Assembly: GCF_015711605.1 (NCBI RefSeq)
Contig: NZ_JABTEZ010000002.1
Location: 1,178,001 to 1,242,000, forward strand
Source: Planomonospora sp. ID67723
GTDB taxonomy: Bacteria; Actinomycetota; Actinomycetes; Streptosporangiales; Streptosporangiaceae
Reading direction: 5' to 3'
Length of the DNA: 64,000 nucleotides
Below are positions 34,140 through 43,897 of the stretch, one piece after another. The notes below the pieces were generated by a model. The model had not been told where the DNA came from. It searched no databases and worked only from the letters and a program-made list of their open reading frames with translations. The position numbers and the translations under genes are program-made. Positions within the stretch are counted from its first letter, which is position 1, and each line of letters begins with the position of its first letter.

Positions 34140-34299
34140 GGCGACGACGAGCAGCGACCCTCCCGACGCCATCGCCGTCCACCTGGCACTCGTCGGCGTC
34201 GGCTTCGAGATACTCGAACCACCTGAACTGTCCGATCACGTCCGCGCGATGGCGCAGCGCCTCGCCGGGGCCGCCCATCCGCCGAAGGAATGCCAATGA
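34140..34299 (+). pseudogene. Remnant of a WYL-type transcriptional regulator (C-terminal end)
   Basis: In this frame about 45 residues read DAIAVHLALVGVGFEILEPP then ELSDHVRAMAQRLAGAA, the usual C-terminal end of WYL-domain regulators (EPPEL followed by a helix). Just upstream, in another frame, AARLLNLLLGDDEQ resembles the beginning of the N-terminal helix-turn-helix. The some 250 residues between are gone, so this looks like an internally deleted and frameshifted regulator. Its TGA overlaps the ATG of the next gene (ATGA), a coupling that may have outlived the gene's function. Confidence 0.5.
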
Positions 34300-34628
34300 T
34301 CTTCATTACCGCGAAGTTTCGCGTGCTGCCGGAGTCCGCCGACCGCTGGCCCGAGATCACAGGGGAGTTCACCCGGGCGACCCGCGCCGAGCCGGGCTGC
34401 CTGTGGTTCGACTGGTCCCGCAGTGTCGAGGATCCGGACGAGTACGTCCTGGTCGAGGCGTTCCGTGACGGTGACGCGGGGGCGGCCCACGTCCGGTCGG
34501 AACATTTCAGGCAGGCGCAGCGGACGCTCCCGCCGCACCTGGCGGAGACGCCCCGGATCGTGAACGCGACGGTCCCGCAGGACGACTGGTCCCCCCTCGG
34601 CGAGATGGCCGTGCCCGGACGCGACTGA
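34296..34628 (+). CDS. Antibiotic biosynthesis monooxygenase (ABM) family protein
   Basis: 110 residues with the dimeric ferredoxin-like ABM/YgiN fold: MIFITAKFRVLPESADRWPE, TRAEPGCLWFDWSRSVEDPD and EYVLVEAFRDGDAGAAHVRS followed by HFRQA are typical. ATG 34296 fits the AAGGA site better than ATG 34290. ABM proteins are cofactor-free quinol or heme oxygenases, or simply of unknown role. The gene probably was part of a unit with the WYL regulator whose remnant it overlaps. Confidence 0.82.
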   Translation: MIFITAKFRVLPESADRWPEITGEFTRATRAEPGCLWFDWSRSVEDPDEYVLVEAFRDGDAGAAHVRSEHFRQAQRTLPPHLAETPRIVNATVPQDDWSPLGEMAVPGRD

Positions 34629-34650
34629 GCGCCGTGACGGGGAGGAGGCG

Positions 34651-35313
34651 TCAGGAACCGCCCGGGGTCACCAGGCCGGATTCGTAGGCGAGGACGACGA
34701 GCTGAGCGCGGTCGCGGGCGCGGAGCTTGGTCATGGCCCGGTTGACGTGGGTTTTCGCGGTCAGCGGGCTGATCACCATGCGGTCCGCGATCTGGTCGTT
34801 GGACAGGCCCTGCGCGACCAGGACGACGGCCTCGCGTTCGCGGTTGGTCAGTTCTTCCAGCCCCGTGCCGATGCCGGTCGTGAGCGGCTGGGTGACGTAC
34901 CTGTTGATGAGCTTGCGGGTGATCGACGGGGCGAGCAGCGCGTCGCCGCGCGCGGCGACGCGTACGGCGTGCAGGAAGTCTTCGGGCACGATGTCCTTGA
35001 CGAGGAATCCGGCCGCGCCGGCGCGCAGCGCGTGGAAGACGTATTCGTCGAGGCCGTAGTTGGTCAGGATGACGACGTGCACTCCGGCCAGGGCCGGGTC
35101 CGCGGCGATGCGCCGGGTCGTCTCGATGCCGTCGACGACCGGCATCTGGATGTCGATGAGGGCGATGTCGGGCAGATGCTCCTTGACCAGAGCCAGGCCC
35201 TCCATCCCGTCGCCGGCCTCGCCCACCACCTCGATGTCGTCTTCGAGATCGAGGAGCGCGCGGAATCCGCTGCGCAGGAGCGGCTGGTCGTCGACCAGCA
35301 GGACACGGATCAC
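34651..35313 (-). CDS. Two-component response regulator, NarL/LuxR family
   Basis: 220 residues. The receiver domain (1-120) has the acidic pair VDDQ, phospho-acceptor Asp54 (ALIDIQMP), a Thr in the VILTNYG position and Lys in LVKDI. The C-terminal GerE helix-turn-helix (about 150-210) reads LTNREREAVVLVAQGLSNDQ and KTHVNRAMTKLRARDRAQLV. The GTG start overlaps the histidine kinase stop by 4 bases. Target genes are unknown; nearest candidates are the adjacent ABM gene and the operon itself. Confidence 0.93.
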   Translation of the reverse strand: MIRVLLVDDQPLLRSGFRALLDLEDDIEVVGEAGDGMEGLALVKEHLPDIALIDIQMPVVDGIETTRRIAADPALAGVHVVILTNYGLDEYVFHALRAGAAGFLVKDIVPEDFLHAVRVAARGDALLAPSITRKLINRYVTQPLTTGIGTGLEELTNREREAVVLVAQGLSNDQIADRMVISPLTAKTHVNRAMTKLRARDRAQLVVLAYESGLVTPGGS

Positions 35314-36437
35314 GACGTCCGCTCCACAGGGAGCTCGGCCTGGACGGTGAAGCCTCCCCCGCTGCGCGGCTCCGCGCGCAGGCGACCACCGAGGGCGGTG
35401 ACCCGCTCGCGCATCCCGAGCAGCCCGACGCCGGGCACCGGGGCGGTGTCCGGCGTGGCCTCGCCGTCGTCATCGATGTGTATCGCGAGGGCGTCGGGAC
35501 GGTAGTCGATCCGGACCGACGCGGTGGCGGCGGCGGCGTGACGGGCGATGTTGGTCAGGGACTCCTGAACGATCCGGTAGACGGTCCGGCTCACCGCGGC
35601 CGGCACGTCGTGCCGTCGCCCCTCGATCGTCAGCGTCGCGTCCAGGCCGATGGCACGGGCCCGTTCCACCAGTTCCGGGACGTGGTCGAGCCCACGAGGC
35701 GGCGTCATGTCGTCGTCGCGCAGCGCCTGCAGGGTCGCGCGCAGCTCCCGGGTGGCCTCACGTCCGGCCTCCTGAATCGCCAGCAGGGCCTCCGGCACCT
35801 GTTCGCCGCGCCTGCGGGCCACGTGGACGGCGACTTCGGCCTGCACCTTGATGATCGAGATCTGGTGGGTGAGCGAATCGTGCAGCTCCCGCGCGATGTG
35901 CAGCCGCTCCTCGTCGGCACGACGCCGCGCGGTCTCCTCCCGGGTGCGCTCGGCTTCCTCGGCCCGCCGCTCGGCCTGCCGCAGCGCCTCACCCGCAGCA
36001 CCGGCCGCGATCAGCCAGGCCAGCTCGAGGGCGCCCCGGGCCTGTGCGAACGCCTCGCCCGTGTCGTGCAGACCCGAGGCCAGGGCCGCGAGGGGGAGAG
36101 CGGCCAGCACGGTCACGCTCGCCGCCACCGTGGCGGTGCGGTGTCCCGCCCGCACGGCGGCGTACACCGCGAACAGGTATGCGACGGCAGGCACGTCGAA
36201 ACCGGCCGTCTGGTATCCCACCGCGCACAGCCCGGTGACGGCCAGGACGGGAACCGGAGCCCGGCGGCGCGCGGCCAGCGCCAGGCCGCCGGCCGCCAGC
36301 AGCGCGTAGCCGAACAGGTCGAGGCCGGTGGCGGAGTTCTGCTCGGACAGCGCGGTGACCAGCAGCGTCGCCGCCACGCAGACGGCGATCGCCCAGTCCC
36401 TGACACCGGCCCGGACACCGGACCGTCCTGTGCTCAT
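35310..36437 (-). CDS. Two-component sensor histidine kinase (HisKA_3 type)
   Basis: 375 residues. The N-terminal 150 residues contain about five membrane helices (first: WAIAVCVAATLLVTALSEQ) with little outside sequence, so the signal is probably felt in or at the membrane. A linker coiled coil leads to the phospho-acceptor helix IARELHDSLTHQISIIKVQA (His in ELHDS), then a GHKL ATPase with N-box VQESLTNIARHAA, and DDDGEATPD and VGLLGMRERV as G1/G2. It is the cognate kinase of the coupled NarL-type regulator. The signal is not deducible. Confidence 0.92.
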   Translation of the reverse strand: MSTGRSGVRAGVRDWAIAVCVAATLLVTALSEQNSATGLDLFGYALLAAGGLALAARRRAPVPVLAVTGLCAVGYQTAGFDVPAVAYLFAVYAAVRAGHRTATVAASVTVLAALPLAALASGLHDTGEAFAQARGALELAWLIAAGAAGEALRQAERRAEEAERTREETARRRADEERLHIARELHDSLTHQISIIKVQAEVAVHVARRRGEQVPEALLAIQEAGREATRELRATLQALRDDDMTPPRGLDHVPELVERARAIGLDATLTIEGRRHDVPAAVSRTVYRIVQESLTNIARHAAAATASVRIDYRPDALAIHIDDDGEATPDTAPVPGVGLLGMRERVTALGGRLRAEPRSGGGFTVQAELPVERTS

Positions 36438-36652
36438 GCGCGCACCTTAGCCGGATGTCCGCGCGGGCGGCTCCTGCGCGCGGATGATCGGCGGGCTACC
36501 GCACACGCGGTACTTCCGCGGCTCCTGCGGCATCCGCAGCAACCGGGTGTGCCATCGGCGGCAGCGTGGATTGCCTGCGTCCGCCGGACGACCGGCGGTG
36601 GGGCGGGCGGACATGATCAGGTCACGTCCAGTCGCAGGAGAAGGAGCGCCTC

Positions 36653-37075
36653 ATGCCAGTCCGATCCGTGCTCGCCGCCGCCGGAGCCGCCCTGCCCGGG
36701 ATCTCCGGGCTCGCCGCACCGGCGGCCGCCCATGTCTTGGCCGAGCCGGCCGTCACCAGTGCCTACACCTTGACCGCCGGGCGTCTGTGGTCCTTGGCGG
36801 CCGCGCTGCTGGGGCTGGCCGGCGTGGTCGCCGGCGGGCTGGCTCTGGCCCGCTCCGCCGGTCGCGCCGGCAACGGCACCGGGAGAAGGGGGGCCGTCGC
36901 GGCCCTGGCGGCCGGGCTGGCCGGCGCGCTCGGCGGCGGGCTGGTCGTGGCCGCCGCCGAGGGTGGCCCCGGCACCGGCTACGGAATAGTCGGGGGCTTC
37001 GTGGCCCTGGTGGTCGGGCTGGTCGCCGTGGTCCTCGGCGGGCTGGCTTTGGCCCGCTCCCGCCGTACCGGCTGA
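36653..37075 (+). CDS. DUF6223-like small membrane protein
   Basis: 140 residues with an N-terminal signal-like helix (SVLAAAGAALPGISGLAAPA) and three Ala/Gly/Val/Leu-rich membrane helices separated by RSAGRAGNGTGRR and AEGGPGTGYG loops. Two of the helices end in near-identical GGLALARS, suggesting an internal repeat. Such proteins, called DUF6223 in actinobacteria as far as I recall, have no known function. AGGAG lies close upstream of the ATG. It is divergent from the two-component system and convergent with the proline genes. Confidence 0.7.
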   Translation: MPVRSVLAAAGAALPGISGLAAPAAAHVLAEPAVTSAYTLTAGRLWSLAAALLGLAGVVAGGLALARSAGRAGNGTGRRGAVAALAAGLAGALGGGLVVAAAEGGPGTGYGIVGGFVALVVGLVAVVLGGLALARSRRTG

Positions 37076-37186
37076 CCGCGCCGACCGGGAGGATCCGATG
37101 GGGGACGACCCCGCGTCGGGCCGGTACGCGGCGGCGCGGACCCTGCGGGCCGCGCCGCGGCTGTGACGGGAAGCGGAGACGGCGGG

Positions 37187-37222
37187 TGATGCCCGGGTCC
37201 CGGATCCGGGACCCGCGCATCA
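37187..37222. terminator. Bidirectional terminator with 20-bp palindrome
   Basis: The perfect palindrome GGGTCCCGGATCCGGGACCC (37195-37214) is extended by TGATGC and GCATCA outer arms with one mismatch between. It lies between the small membrane gene and the convergent P5C dehydrogenase gene, and can terminate both. Confidence 0.75.
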
Positions 37223-37305
37223 ACCGTCTTTCCGTTGCCGTTCGGCGCCGGTGTTCCCGGCGGCGAGGTTCTTCACCTCGGGCGACGCCACCCGCCTGCG
37301 GGCGG

Positions 37306-38931
<1,626 letters not shown>

Positions 38932-38933
38932 GA

Positions 38934-39878
38934 CTACTTGCCTCCAAGGGCACGGAGAAAGAAGGCGACGTTGGCGGGGCGTTCGGCGAGGCGGCGCATG
39001 AAGTAGCCGTACCAGTCGTCGCCGTAGGGGAGGTAGACGCGCATCGTGTGCCCGGCCCCGGCCAGGGCCTGCTGCTTGTCGGTGCGGATGCCGTACAGCA
39101 TCTGGTACTCGTAGTCGCCCCGGGCGCGCGAGAAGCGGTCGGCGAGGGTCTCGGTGATCGAGATCAGCCGGTCGTCGTGCGTGGCCACCATGGGGTAGCC
39201 CTTCCCCGCCATGAGGATCCGCAGGCATCGGACGTAGGCCTTGTCGACCTCGGTCTTCTTCTGGTGCGCGACCGAGGCGGGTTCGGCGTAGGCGCCCTTG
39301 ACCAGGCGGACCCGGGAACCCTCGTGCGACAGGTCGCGGCAGTCGGCCTCGCTCCGGAACAGGTAGGCCTGGACGGCGACGCCGGTACCGGGGAAGTCGG
39401 CGCGCAGCGCGCGCAGGATGCCGAGGGTGGAGTCGACCGTGGTGTGGTCCTCCATGTCGAGGGTGACGCCGGCGCCGGCGGAGTGGGCGGCCTCGCAGAT
39501 CGTGCGGGCGTTCTCCAGAGCGATCTTGTCGCCGTCGGCGCCCAGCGCCTGGCCGACCGCCGAGAGCTTCACGGAGACTTCGATGGGACCGGCGAATCCG
39601 GCGCGGTCGCCGAGCTCCAGCTCGCGCAGGGCGCCGAGCAGCTCGGTGTAGGCCGAGGCCGTCTGGGTGGCGGCCTCGGCGTCGCGGGTCTCCTCTCCCA
39701 GATGGTCGATGGTGACGGTGAGGCCTGCACCGGTCAGGCGGCGGACGGCCTCGACGGCGTCCCGGGTGGTCTCGCCCGCGACGAAGCGGTCGACGACCTT
39801 GCGCGTCAGCGGAACGCCGGAGACCGCGCGCCGCACGAGCGGCACCCGCGACCCGGCGAGGAGAAGTTGACCGAACAT
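38934..39878 (-). CDS. Proline dehydrogenase (monofunctional)
   Basis: 314-residue FAD enzyme that oxidises proline to pyrroline-5-carboxylate at the membrane. TIM-barrel signatures: TVTIDHLGEETRD, GVTLDMEDHTTVDSTL, VRLVKGAYAEPASVAHQKK (FAD and substrate loop) and the C-terminal RVYLPYGDDWYGYFMRRLAE, where the two Arg residues bind the substrate carboxylate. ATG 39878 gives the usual N-terminus (MFGQLLLAGSRVPLVRRAVS). It is the first gene of the two-gene put operon and divergent from a PucR-type regulator 78 bases away. Confidence 0.94.
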   Translation of the reverse strand: MFGQLLLAGSRVPLVRRAVSGVPLTRKVVDRFVAGETTRDAVEAVRRLTGAGLTVTIDHLGEETRDAEAATQTASAYTELLGALRELELGDRAGFAGPIEVSVKLSAVGQALGADGDKIALENARTICEAAHSAGAGVTLDMEDHTTVDSTLGILRALRADFPGTGVAVQAYLFRSEADCRDLSHEGSRVRLVKGAYAEPASVAHQKKTEVDKAYVRCLRILMAGKGYPMVATHDDRLISITETLADRFSRARGDYEYQMLYGIRTDKQQALAGAGHTMRVYLPYGDDWYGYFMRRLAERPANVAFFLRALGGK

Positions 39879-39955
39879 GTCTTCCAGCCTAAAACTCCAG
39901 CTCAGGACGGCCTCATGTGCATCTGCCACGATCGCGGCGAGCAGGCTTCATACAG

Positions 39956-41071
39956 ATGTACAACAATGGCGGGGTGCTCCAGGAGACCGTCGACGAAATC
40001 GCCGCCAGGCTGGGCGCCTCCGCCACCCTGGAGGACCGCTCGTTCCGGCTCCTGGCCTACGCCGCGCAGAGCGGTGACATCGACACCGTGCGCCAGGAGT
40101 CCATCCTCCGCCGCCGGGCCTCCGACGAGGTCCGGGCCTACTTCGAGGGGTACGGCATCGCCACGGCGCGCGGCCGGGTCCGCATCCCCGCCGACGCCGA
40201 GCTGGGCGTGCTCGCCCGCGTCTGCGTCCCGCTGCGGCACCAGGGCGTGACCTACGGCTACCTGTGGCTGCTGGACGACGGAACCCTGAGCGATGAGCGG
40301 CTCGACTCCGTCGCCGAACCGGTCGCGACAGCGGCCACGGTCCTCGCCCAGGAGGCCCGCCGCCGCCAGGACCTGGGCGCCCACCTGCGGGAGTTGTTCT
40401 CCTCCGACGCCGAGGAGCGCTCCCGGGCGCTGTCCCGGCTCGGCCTGCGCGGCCCCCTGACGGCGATCGCCGTACGTCCCTCGGCCGACCGGGTCGCCGC
40501 GCTGTGGACCCTCCCGCGCGACGTGCTCGCCGACCCCGCGCTCCCCGACCCCGCGTTCCCCGACGGAAGCCTCCCGGAGCGGGGCGGGCCGCCGGTCGCG
40601 GTGCTCGCCCCGGCGGCCCACGCGTGGGAGCTGGCCGGGCGGATCCAGGCCATGTACGGCACGGCGGCCGGGGTCGGCGACGCCAGGGCCGAGCCCGGGC
40701 AGACCTGGCGGAGCTGGCGGGAGGCGGTCCACGCGCTGCGGGTCGCCGAGCGGGTCCCCGAGCTCGCCCCGGTCGCCGCCTGGTCCGACCTGGGCGTCTA
40801 CCGGACGCTCGTACGGCTGGCCCCGGAGTCCCTGCGCGAGCTGGCGGCGGAGAGCGGGGGGCTGGCCGCCGACCCGGAGCTGGCCAGGACCGTGGAGGGC
40901 TACCTCGACCGCGCCGGACACGTCCAGGAGACCGCCGCCGCGCTGGGAGTGCACCGCCAGACGCTCTACTACCGGCTGGGCAAGGCCGCGCGGCTCACCG
41001 GCCGCGACCTGGCCGACGGCGAGGACCGCCTGGTGGTCCACCTCGCGCTCAAGGCCGCCCGGCTGCTGTAG
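39956..41071 (+). CDS. PucR-family regulator of the proline genes
   Basis: 371 residues from ATG 39956 (MYNNGGVLQETVDEIAARLG). The N-terminal 130 residues look like a small sensor of the GAF/CdaR kind, a linker follows, and the C-terminal PucR helix-turn-helix reads HVQETAAALGVHRQTLYYRL. In Streptomyces and related genera a PucR-type protein (PutR) next to put genes activates them in response to proline; the divergent position 78 bases from the proline dehydrogenase start makes the same role likely here. It differs in N-terminal domain from the PucR-type protein beside the liv operon. Confidence 0.85.
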   Translation: MYNNGGVLQETVDEIAARLGASATLEDRSFRLLAYAAQSGDIDTVRQESILRRRASDEVRAYFEGYGIATARGRVRIPADAELGVLARVCVPLRHQGVTYGYLWLLDDGTLSDERLDSVAEPVATAATVLAQEARRRQDLGAHLRELFSSDAEERSRALSRLGLRGPLTAIAVRPSADRVAALWTLPRDVLADPALPDPAFPDGSLPERGGPPVAVLAPAAHAWELAGRIQAMYGTAAGVGDARAEPGQTWRSWREAVHALRVAERVPELAPVAAWSDLGVYRTLVRLAPESLRELAAESGGLAADPELARTVEGYLDRAGHVQETAAALGVHRQTLYYRLGKAARLTGRDLADGEDRLVVHLALKAARLL

Positions 41072-41133
41072 CGCGCCCTCTGCTCCCCGCCGTCACCGCG
41101 GTTCGGTTCGGTGCGGCCGCGGCCCCCGCGCCG

Positions 41134-42567
41134 TCATCCCGCCCGCAGCGCCCGCGCGCGGGCCAGAAACGCCTCGGCCTCGGCCCAGCGGGCGCCGTCA
41201 CCGGCGGGCTCGTAGCGCGTCAGCGGCTGCGTGCGCGCCAGGGCGCGCATCTCGGCGAGGCCGGAGACCTGCCCGGCCGCGCGGGCCTGGACCAGGACGT
41301 TGCCCAGGGCCGTGGCCTCGACGGGACCGGCGACGACCGGCAGGCCGCAGGCGTCGGCGGTGAGCCGGCACAGCAGGGCGTTCCTGCTGCCGCCGCCCAC
41401 CAGGTGGATCACCTCGATCTCCCGTCCGGACAGGGCGACCGCCTGCCGGATGGCCGAGCGGTGTCCCAGGGCCAGGCTCTCCAGGATGCACCGGACGAAC
41501 GCGGGGGGGTCGGCCGGAGGCTCCTGCCCGGTACGGCGGCACTCCTCGGCGATCCTGGCGGGCATGTCGCCGGGCGGCAGGAAGGCGGGGGTGCCGGGGT
41601 CGACGACCGCGGCGAACGGGCGGGCGGATCCGGCCGCGGCCAGCAGCGGGCCGAGCTCGGGCTCGCCCCAGGCGCGCAGCGACTCCTGCAGCAGCCACAG
41701 TCCCATGACGTTGCGCAGGTACCTGACGGTCCCGTCGACGCCCGCCTCGTTGGTGAAGCCCGCCGCCCGGCTCTCCTCGGTGAGCACCGGAGCCTCCAGC
41801 TCGACCCCGGCCAGCGACCAGGTGCCGCAGGAGACGTAGGCGAAGTTCCGCCCGGTGGCCGGCACCGCCGCGACCGCGGAGGCGGTGTCGTGCGAGGCGA
41901 CCGCCACGACGCCGGCCGCGTGGCCGATCTCGTCGGCGACGTCGGGGCGCAGCCGCCCCACCGCCTCGCCCGGCGCGCGCAGCGGGGGGAACAGCCGGGC
42001 GGGAAGGCCGAGGCGCTCGATCAGCGGCCAGGCCCAGTCACGGGTGCGCACGTCCAGCAGGCCCGTGGTGGAGGCGTTGGTGAGCTCCGCGCCGATCTCG
42101 CCGGTGAGCCAGTAGGCGAGCAGGTCGGGGATGAGCAGCATGCGCTCGGCGTGCTCCAGCCGATCGGCCGCGAGTTGGTAGACGGTGTTGAAGGGCAGGA
42201 ACTGCAGGCCGCACACGTCGTACAGCTCGGCGTCGGAGATGTGGGCGGCCACGCGTCCGGCCGCCCCGGCGGTGCGGCCGTCGCGGTAGTGCACCGGGTT
42301 GCCCAGCAGGGCTCCGGCGGAGTCCACGAGCCCGTAGTCGACCGCCCAGGAGTCGATCCCGATCGAGTGCACCCGTCCCGCCCGGCGCAGGCCGTACAGG
42401 GCCTCGCGGTGGAGACCGAGGATGTCCCAGTGCAGCGTGCCGGCCACCCGGACCGGCCGGTTGGGAAAGCGGTGCGCCTCGGACAGGCCCAGGCCGTCCG
42501 GGGACAGCTCGCCGACCATGACGCGGCCGCTGGAGGCTCCGAGGTCGACGGCGGCGAAGCGGTTCAC
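41134..42567 (-). CDS. rhaB: L-rhamnulokinase
   Basis: 477-residue FGGY-family kinase that phosphorylates L-rhamnulose at O1. Signatures: FAAVDLGASSGRVM (phosphate loop 1), WAVDYGLVD, HDTASAVAAVP (catalytic Asp region), SCGTWSLAGVE and GGGSRNALLCRLTAD. The start is GTG 42567, which overlaps the LacI regulator stop (GTGA); the long upstream open reading is out of phase. Regulator and kinase thus form a two-gene unit divergent from the isomerase gene, and all belong to rhamnose catabolism. Confidence 0.92.
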   Translation of the reverse strand: MNRFAAVDLGASSGRVMVGELSPDGLGLSEAHRFPNRPVRVAGTLHWDILGLHREALYGLRRAGRVHSIGIDSWAVDYGLVDSAGALLGNPVHYRDGRTAGAAGRVAAHISDAELYDVCGLQFLPFNTVYQLAADRLEHAERMLLIPDLLAYWLTGEIGAELTNASTTGLLDVRTRDWAWPLIERLGLPARLFPPLRAPGEAVGRLRPDVADEIGHAAGVVAVASHDTASAVAAVPATGRNFAYVSCGTWSLAGVELEAPVLTEESRAAGFTNEAGVDGTVRYLRNVMGLWLLQESLRAWGEPELGPLLAAAGSARPFAAVVDPGTPAFLPPGDMPARIAEECRRTGQEPPADPPAFVRCILESLALGHRSAIRQAVALSGREIEVIHLVGGGSRNALLCRLTADACGLPVVAGPVEATALGNVLVQARAAGQVSGLAEMRALARTQPLTRYEPAGDGARWAEAEAFLARARALRAG

Positions 42568-43553
42568 CGGGTGGACTCCCTGACGACGAGTTCGGGCTGG
42601 AACATGATCTGCTGGTGGGCGTGGGTGCCGGGGTTGTCGCACTCGTCGAGCAGGAGCTCGGCGGCCGTCCTGCCGAGCTGGTAGGTGGGCTGCCGGATCG
42701 AGGTGAGCGAGACGGCCGAGGCCGCGGCGAAGTCGATGTCGTCGTAGCCGATCAGCGCGACGTCGTCCGGCACCCGGACCCCCGCGTGCATCAGGCCGCG
42801 CAGCATGCCGAGCGCGAGCAGGTCGTTGGCGCAGAAGACGGCGTCGGGAAGGTCTCCCTCGGACAGGAGCTTCTCCGCGGCCTGCTGGCCGGCCCGCGGC
42901 GTCATCGCGGGCATCTCGACGACGCGCAGCGGCCGGCCGCGCAGCGCCCGCCCGGCGCCGGCCCTGCGGTCCAGGCACTGCCGCATGGTCAGCGGTCCCG
43001 TCACGTAGGCGATGTCGCGGGCGCCCCCGGACAGCAGGTGGGCGACGGCGGTCTGGCCGCCGACGACGTCGTTGACGGCGACGGAGCACTGGTCGGGCCG
43101 GTGGGCGGGATGGTCGACGAGCACGACGTGGATCCCGCGCTCGCGCAACCGGTCGAGCGGCTCGGGGCTGTCGTCGGAGGGGGTGATCAGCACACCGCGG
43201 ACCCGCTGCTCGGCGAGGACGAGAAGGTTGCGCTCCTCCTTGCTCCGGGAGCCGGCGGAGTTGCTGAGGATCACCGCGTAGCCGCGGTCGCTGGCCACGT
43301 CCTCGACGCCGGCCGTGACGTCGGTGAAGAACGGGTTGCCGATGTCGATGACCGACAGCCCGATGGTCGTGCTGTGCCCGGCGCGCAGCGTCGAGGCCGA
43401 GCCGTGCCTGACGAACCCCAGCTCCCGGATCGAGGCCTCGACGCGGGCCCGGGTCGAGGGCGAGACCTTCTCCGGCCGGTTCAGCACGTTCGACACCGTG
43501 CCGGGGGACACCCCGGCGTGCTCGGCGACCTGCCTGATGCCTGCAGCGCTCAT
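42564..43553 (-). CDS. LacI-family repressor of the rhamnose genes
   Basis: 329 residues. The N-terminal helix-turn-helix plus hinge reads IRQVAEHAGVSPGTVSNVLN then RPEKVSPSTRARVEASIREL, typical LacI. The effector domain has the periplasmic-binding-like fold (TTIGLSVIDIGNPFFTDVTA, AVFCANDLLALGMLRGL, LIGYDDIDFAAAS). Its position at the head of the rhaB unit, and operator-like sites on both sides of the divergent promoter region, make it the likely rhamnose-responsive repressor. It also controls its own unit if the 43589-43600 site is used. Confidence 0.92.
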   Translation of the reverse strand: MSAAGIRQVAEHAGVSPGTVSNVLNRPEKVSPSTRARVEASIRELGFVRHGSASTLRAGHSTTIGLSVIDIGNPFFTDVTAGVEDVASDRGYAVILSNSAGSRSKEERNLLVLAEQRVRGVLITPSDDSPEPLDRLRERGIHVVLVDHPAHRPDQCSVAVNDVVGGQTAVAHLLSGGARDIAYVTGPLTMRQCLDRRAGAGRALRGRPLRVVEMPAMTPRAGQQAAEKLLSEGDLPDAVFCANDLLALGMLRGLMHAGVRVPDDVALIGYDDIDFAAASAVSLTSIRQPTYQLGRTAAELLLDECDNPGTHAHQQIMFQPELVVRESTR

Positions 43554-43588
43554 CGGGCCTCACTGTCGTCTGACCATGGACCCCCAGA

Positions 43589-43600
43589 TTAAAACGTAAC
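43589..43600. promoter_or_regulatory. Possible LacI half-matched operator near the regulator start
   Basis: TTAAAACGTAAC resembles the better site at 43720-43731 around the central AAACGT but is a poor palindrome. It lies 36-47 bases upstream of the regulator start, suiting autoregulation. Confidence 0.4.
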
Positions 43601-43678
43601 AACCATCGTTCGGCAAGATGGCCTCGGATGCAGGCCGACCGGAAGATCATGCCTCTGTCGCGTCCGGGAAATTCGCTA

Positions 43679-43707
43679 TTGACGTGCCATATCCCCTGAC
43701 CTACTGT
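43679..43707 (+). promoter_or_regulatory. Sigma-70-type promoter of the rhaI operon
   Basis: TTGACG (43679-43684) and TACTGT (43702-43707) are separated by exactly 17 bases. Transcription would start near 43714, just before the LacI-type operator, the classical layout for a repressed catabolic promoter. Confidence 0.65.
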
Positions 43708-43719
43708 CCAGGTCTCGAT

Positions 43720-43731
43720 TGAAACGTTTTA
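43720..43731. promoter_or_regulatory. LacI-type operator of the rhaI operon
   Basis: TGAAACGTTTTA is a near-perfect palindrome around CG, like the classical LacI-family sites with a central AAACGTTT. It sits a few bases past the predicted transcription start, so bound repressor would block the polymerase. Confidence 0.65.
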
Positions 43732-43751
43732 GAAGCTTCTGGAGGGAGCTC

Positions 43752-43880
43752 ATGCCAGCACCCCCTGTCCCCGTCCTGGCCCCGCGTCAGGTGAGCACGT
43801 CGTTCGGCGCCGTTCATCACCGGTCTCGACGGACGCCCGGACGAGGGCATGCGGCCGCTGGCAGAGGTTTTCCACCTTGA
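43752..43880 (+). CDS. Small upstream ORF before rhaI
   Basis: A 42-codon ORF starts at ATG 43752 directly after GGAGGGAG, the strongest ribosome site in the leader, and its TGA overlaps a TTG at 43877 that is in frame with rhaI. The product (MPAPPVPVLAPRQVSTSFGA at the start) has no recognisable domain. It could be a leader peptide coupling translation into rhaI, or the remnant of a lost gene. Confidence 0.35.
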   Translation: MPAPPVPVLAPRQVSTSFGAVHHRSRRTPGRGHAAAGRGFPP

Positions 43881-43897
43881 CCGAATCGGGGACAGAA

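Larger units (their letters stand above)
43554..43897. other. Divergent rhamnose regulatory region
   Basis: 344 bases between the LacI gene and rhaI. They hold the operator-like sites, the rhaI promoter and the small ORF listed separately. Nothing else is recognised. Confidence 0.6.
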
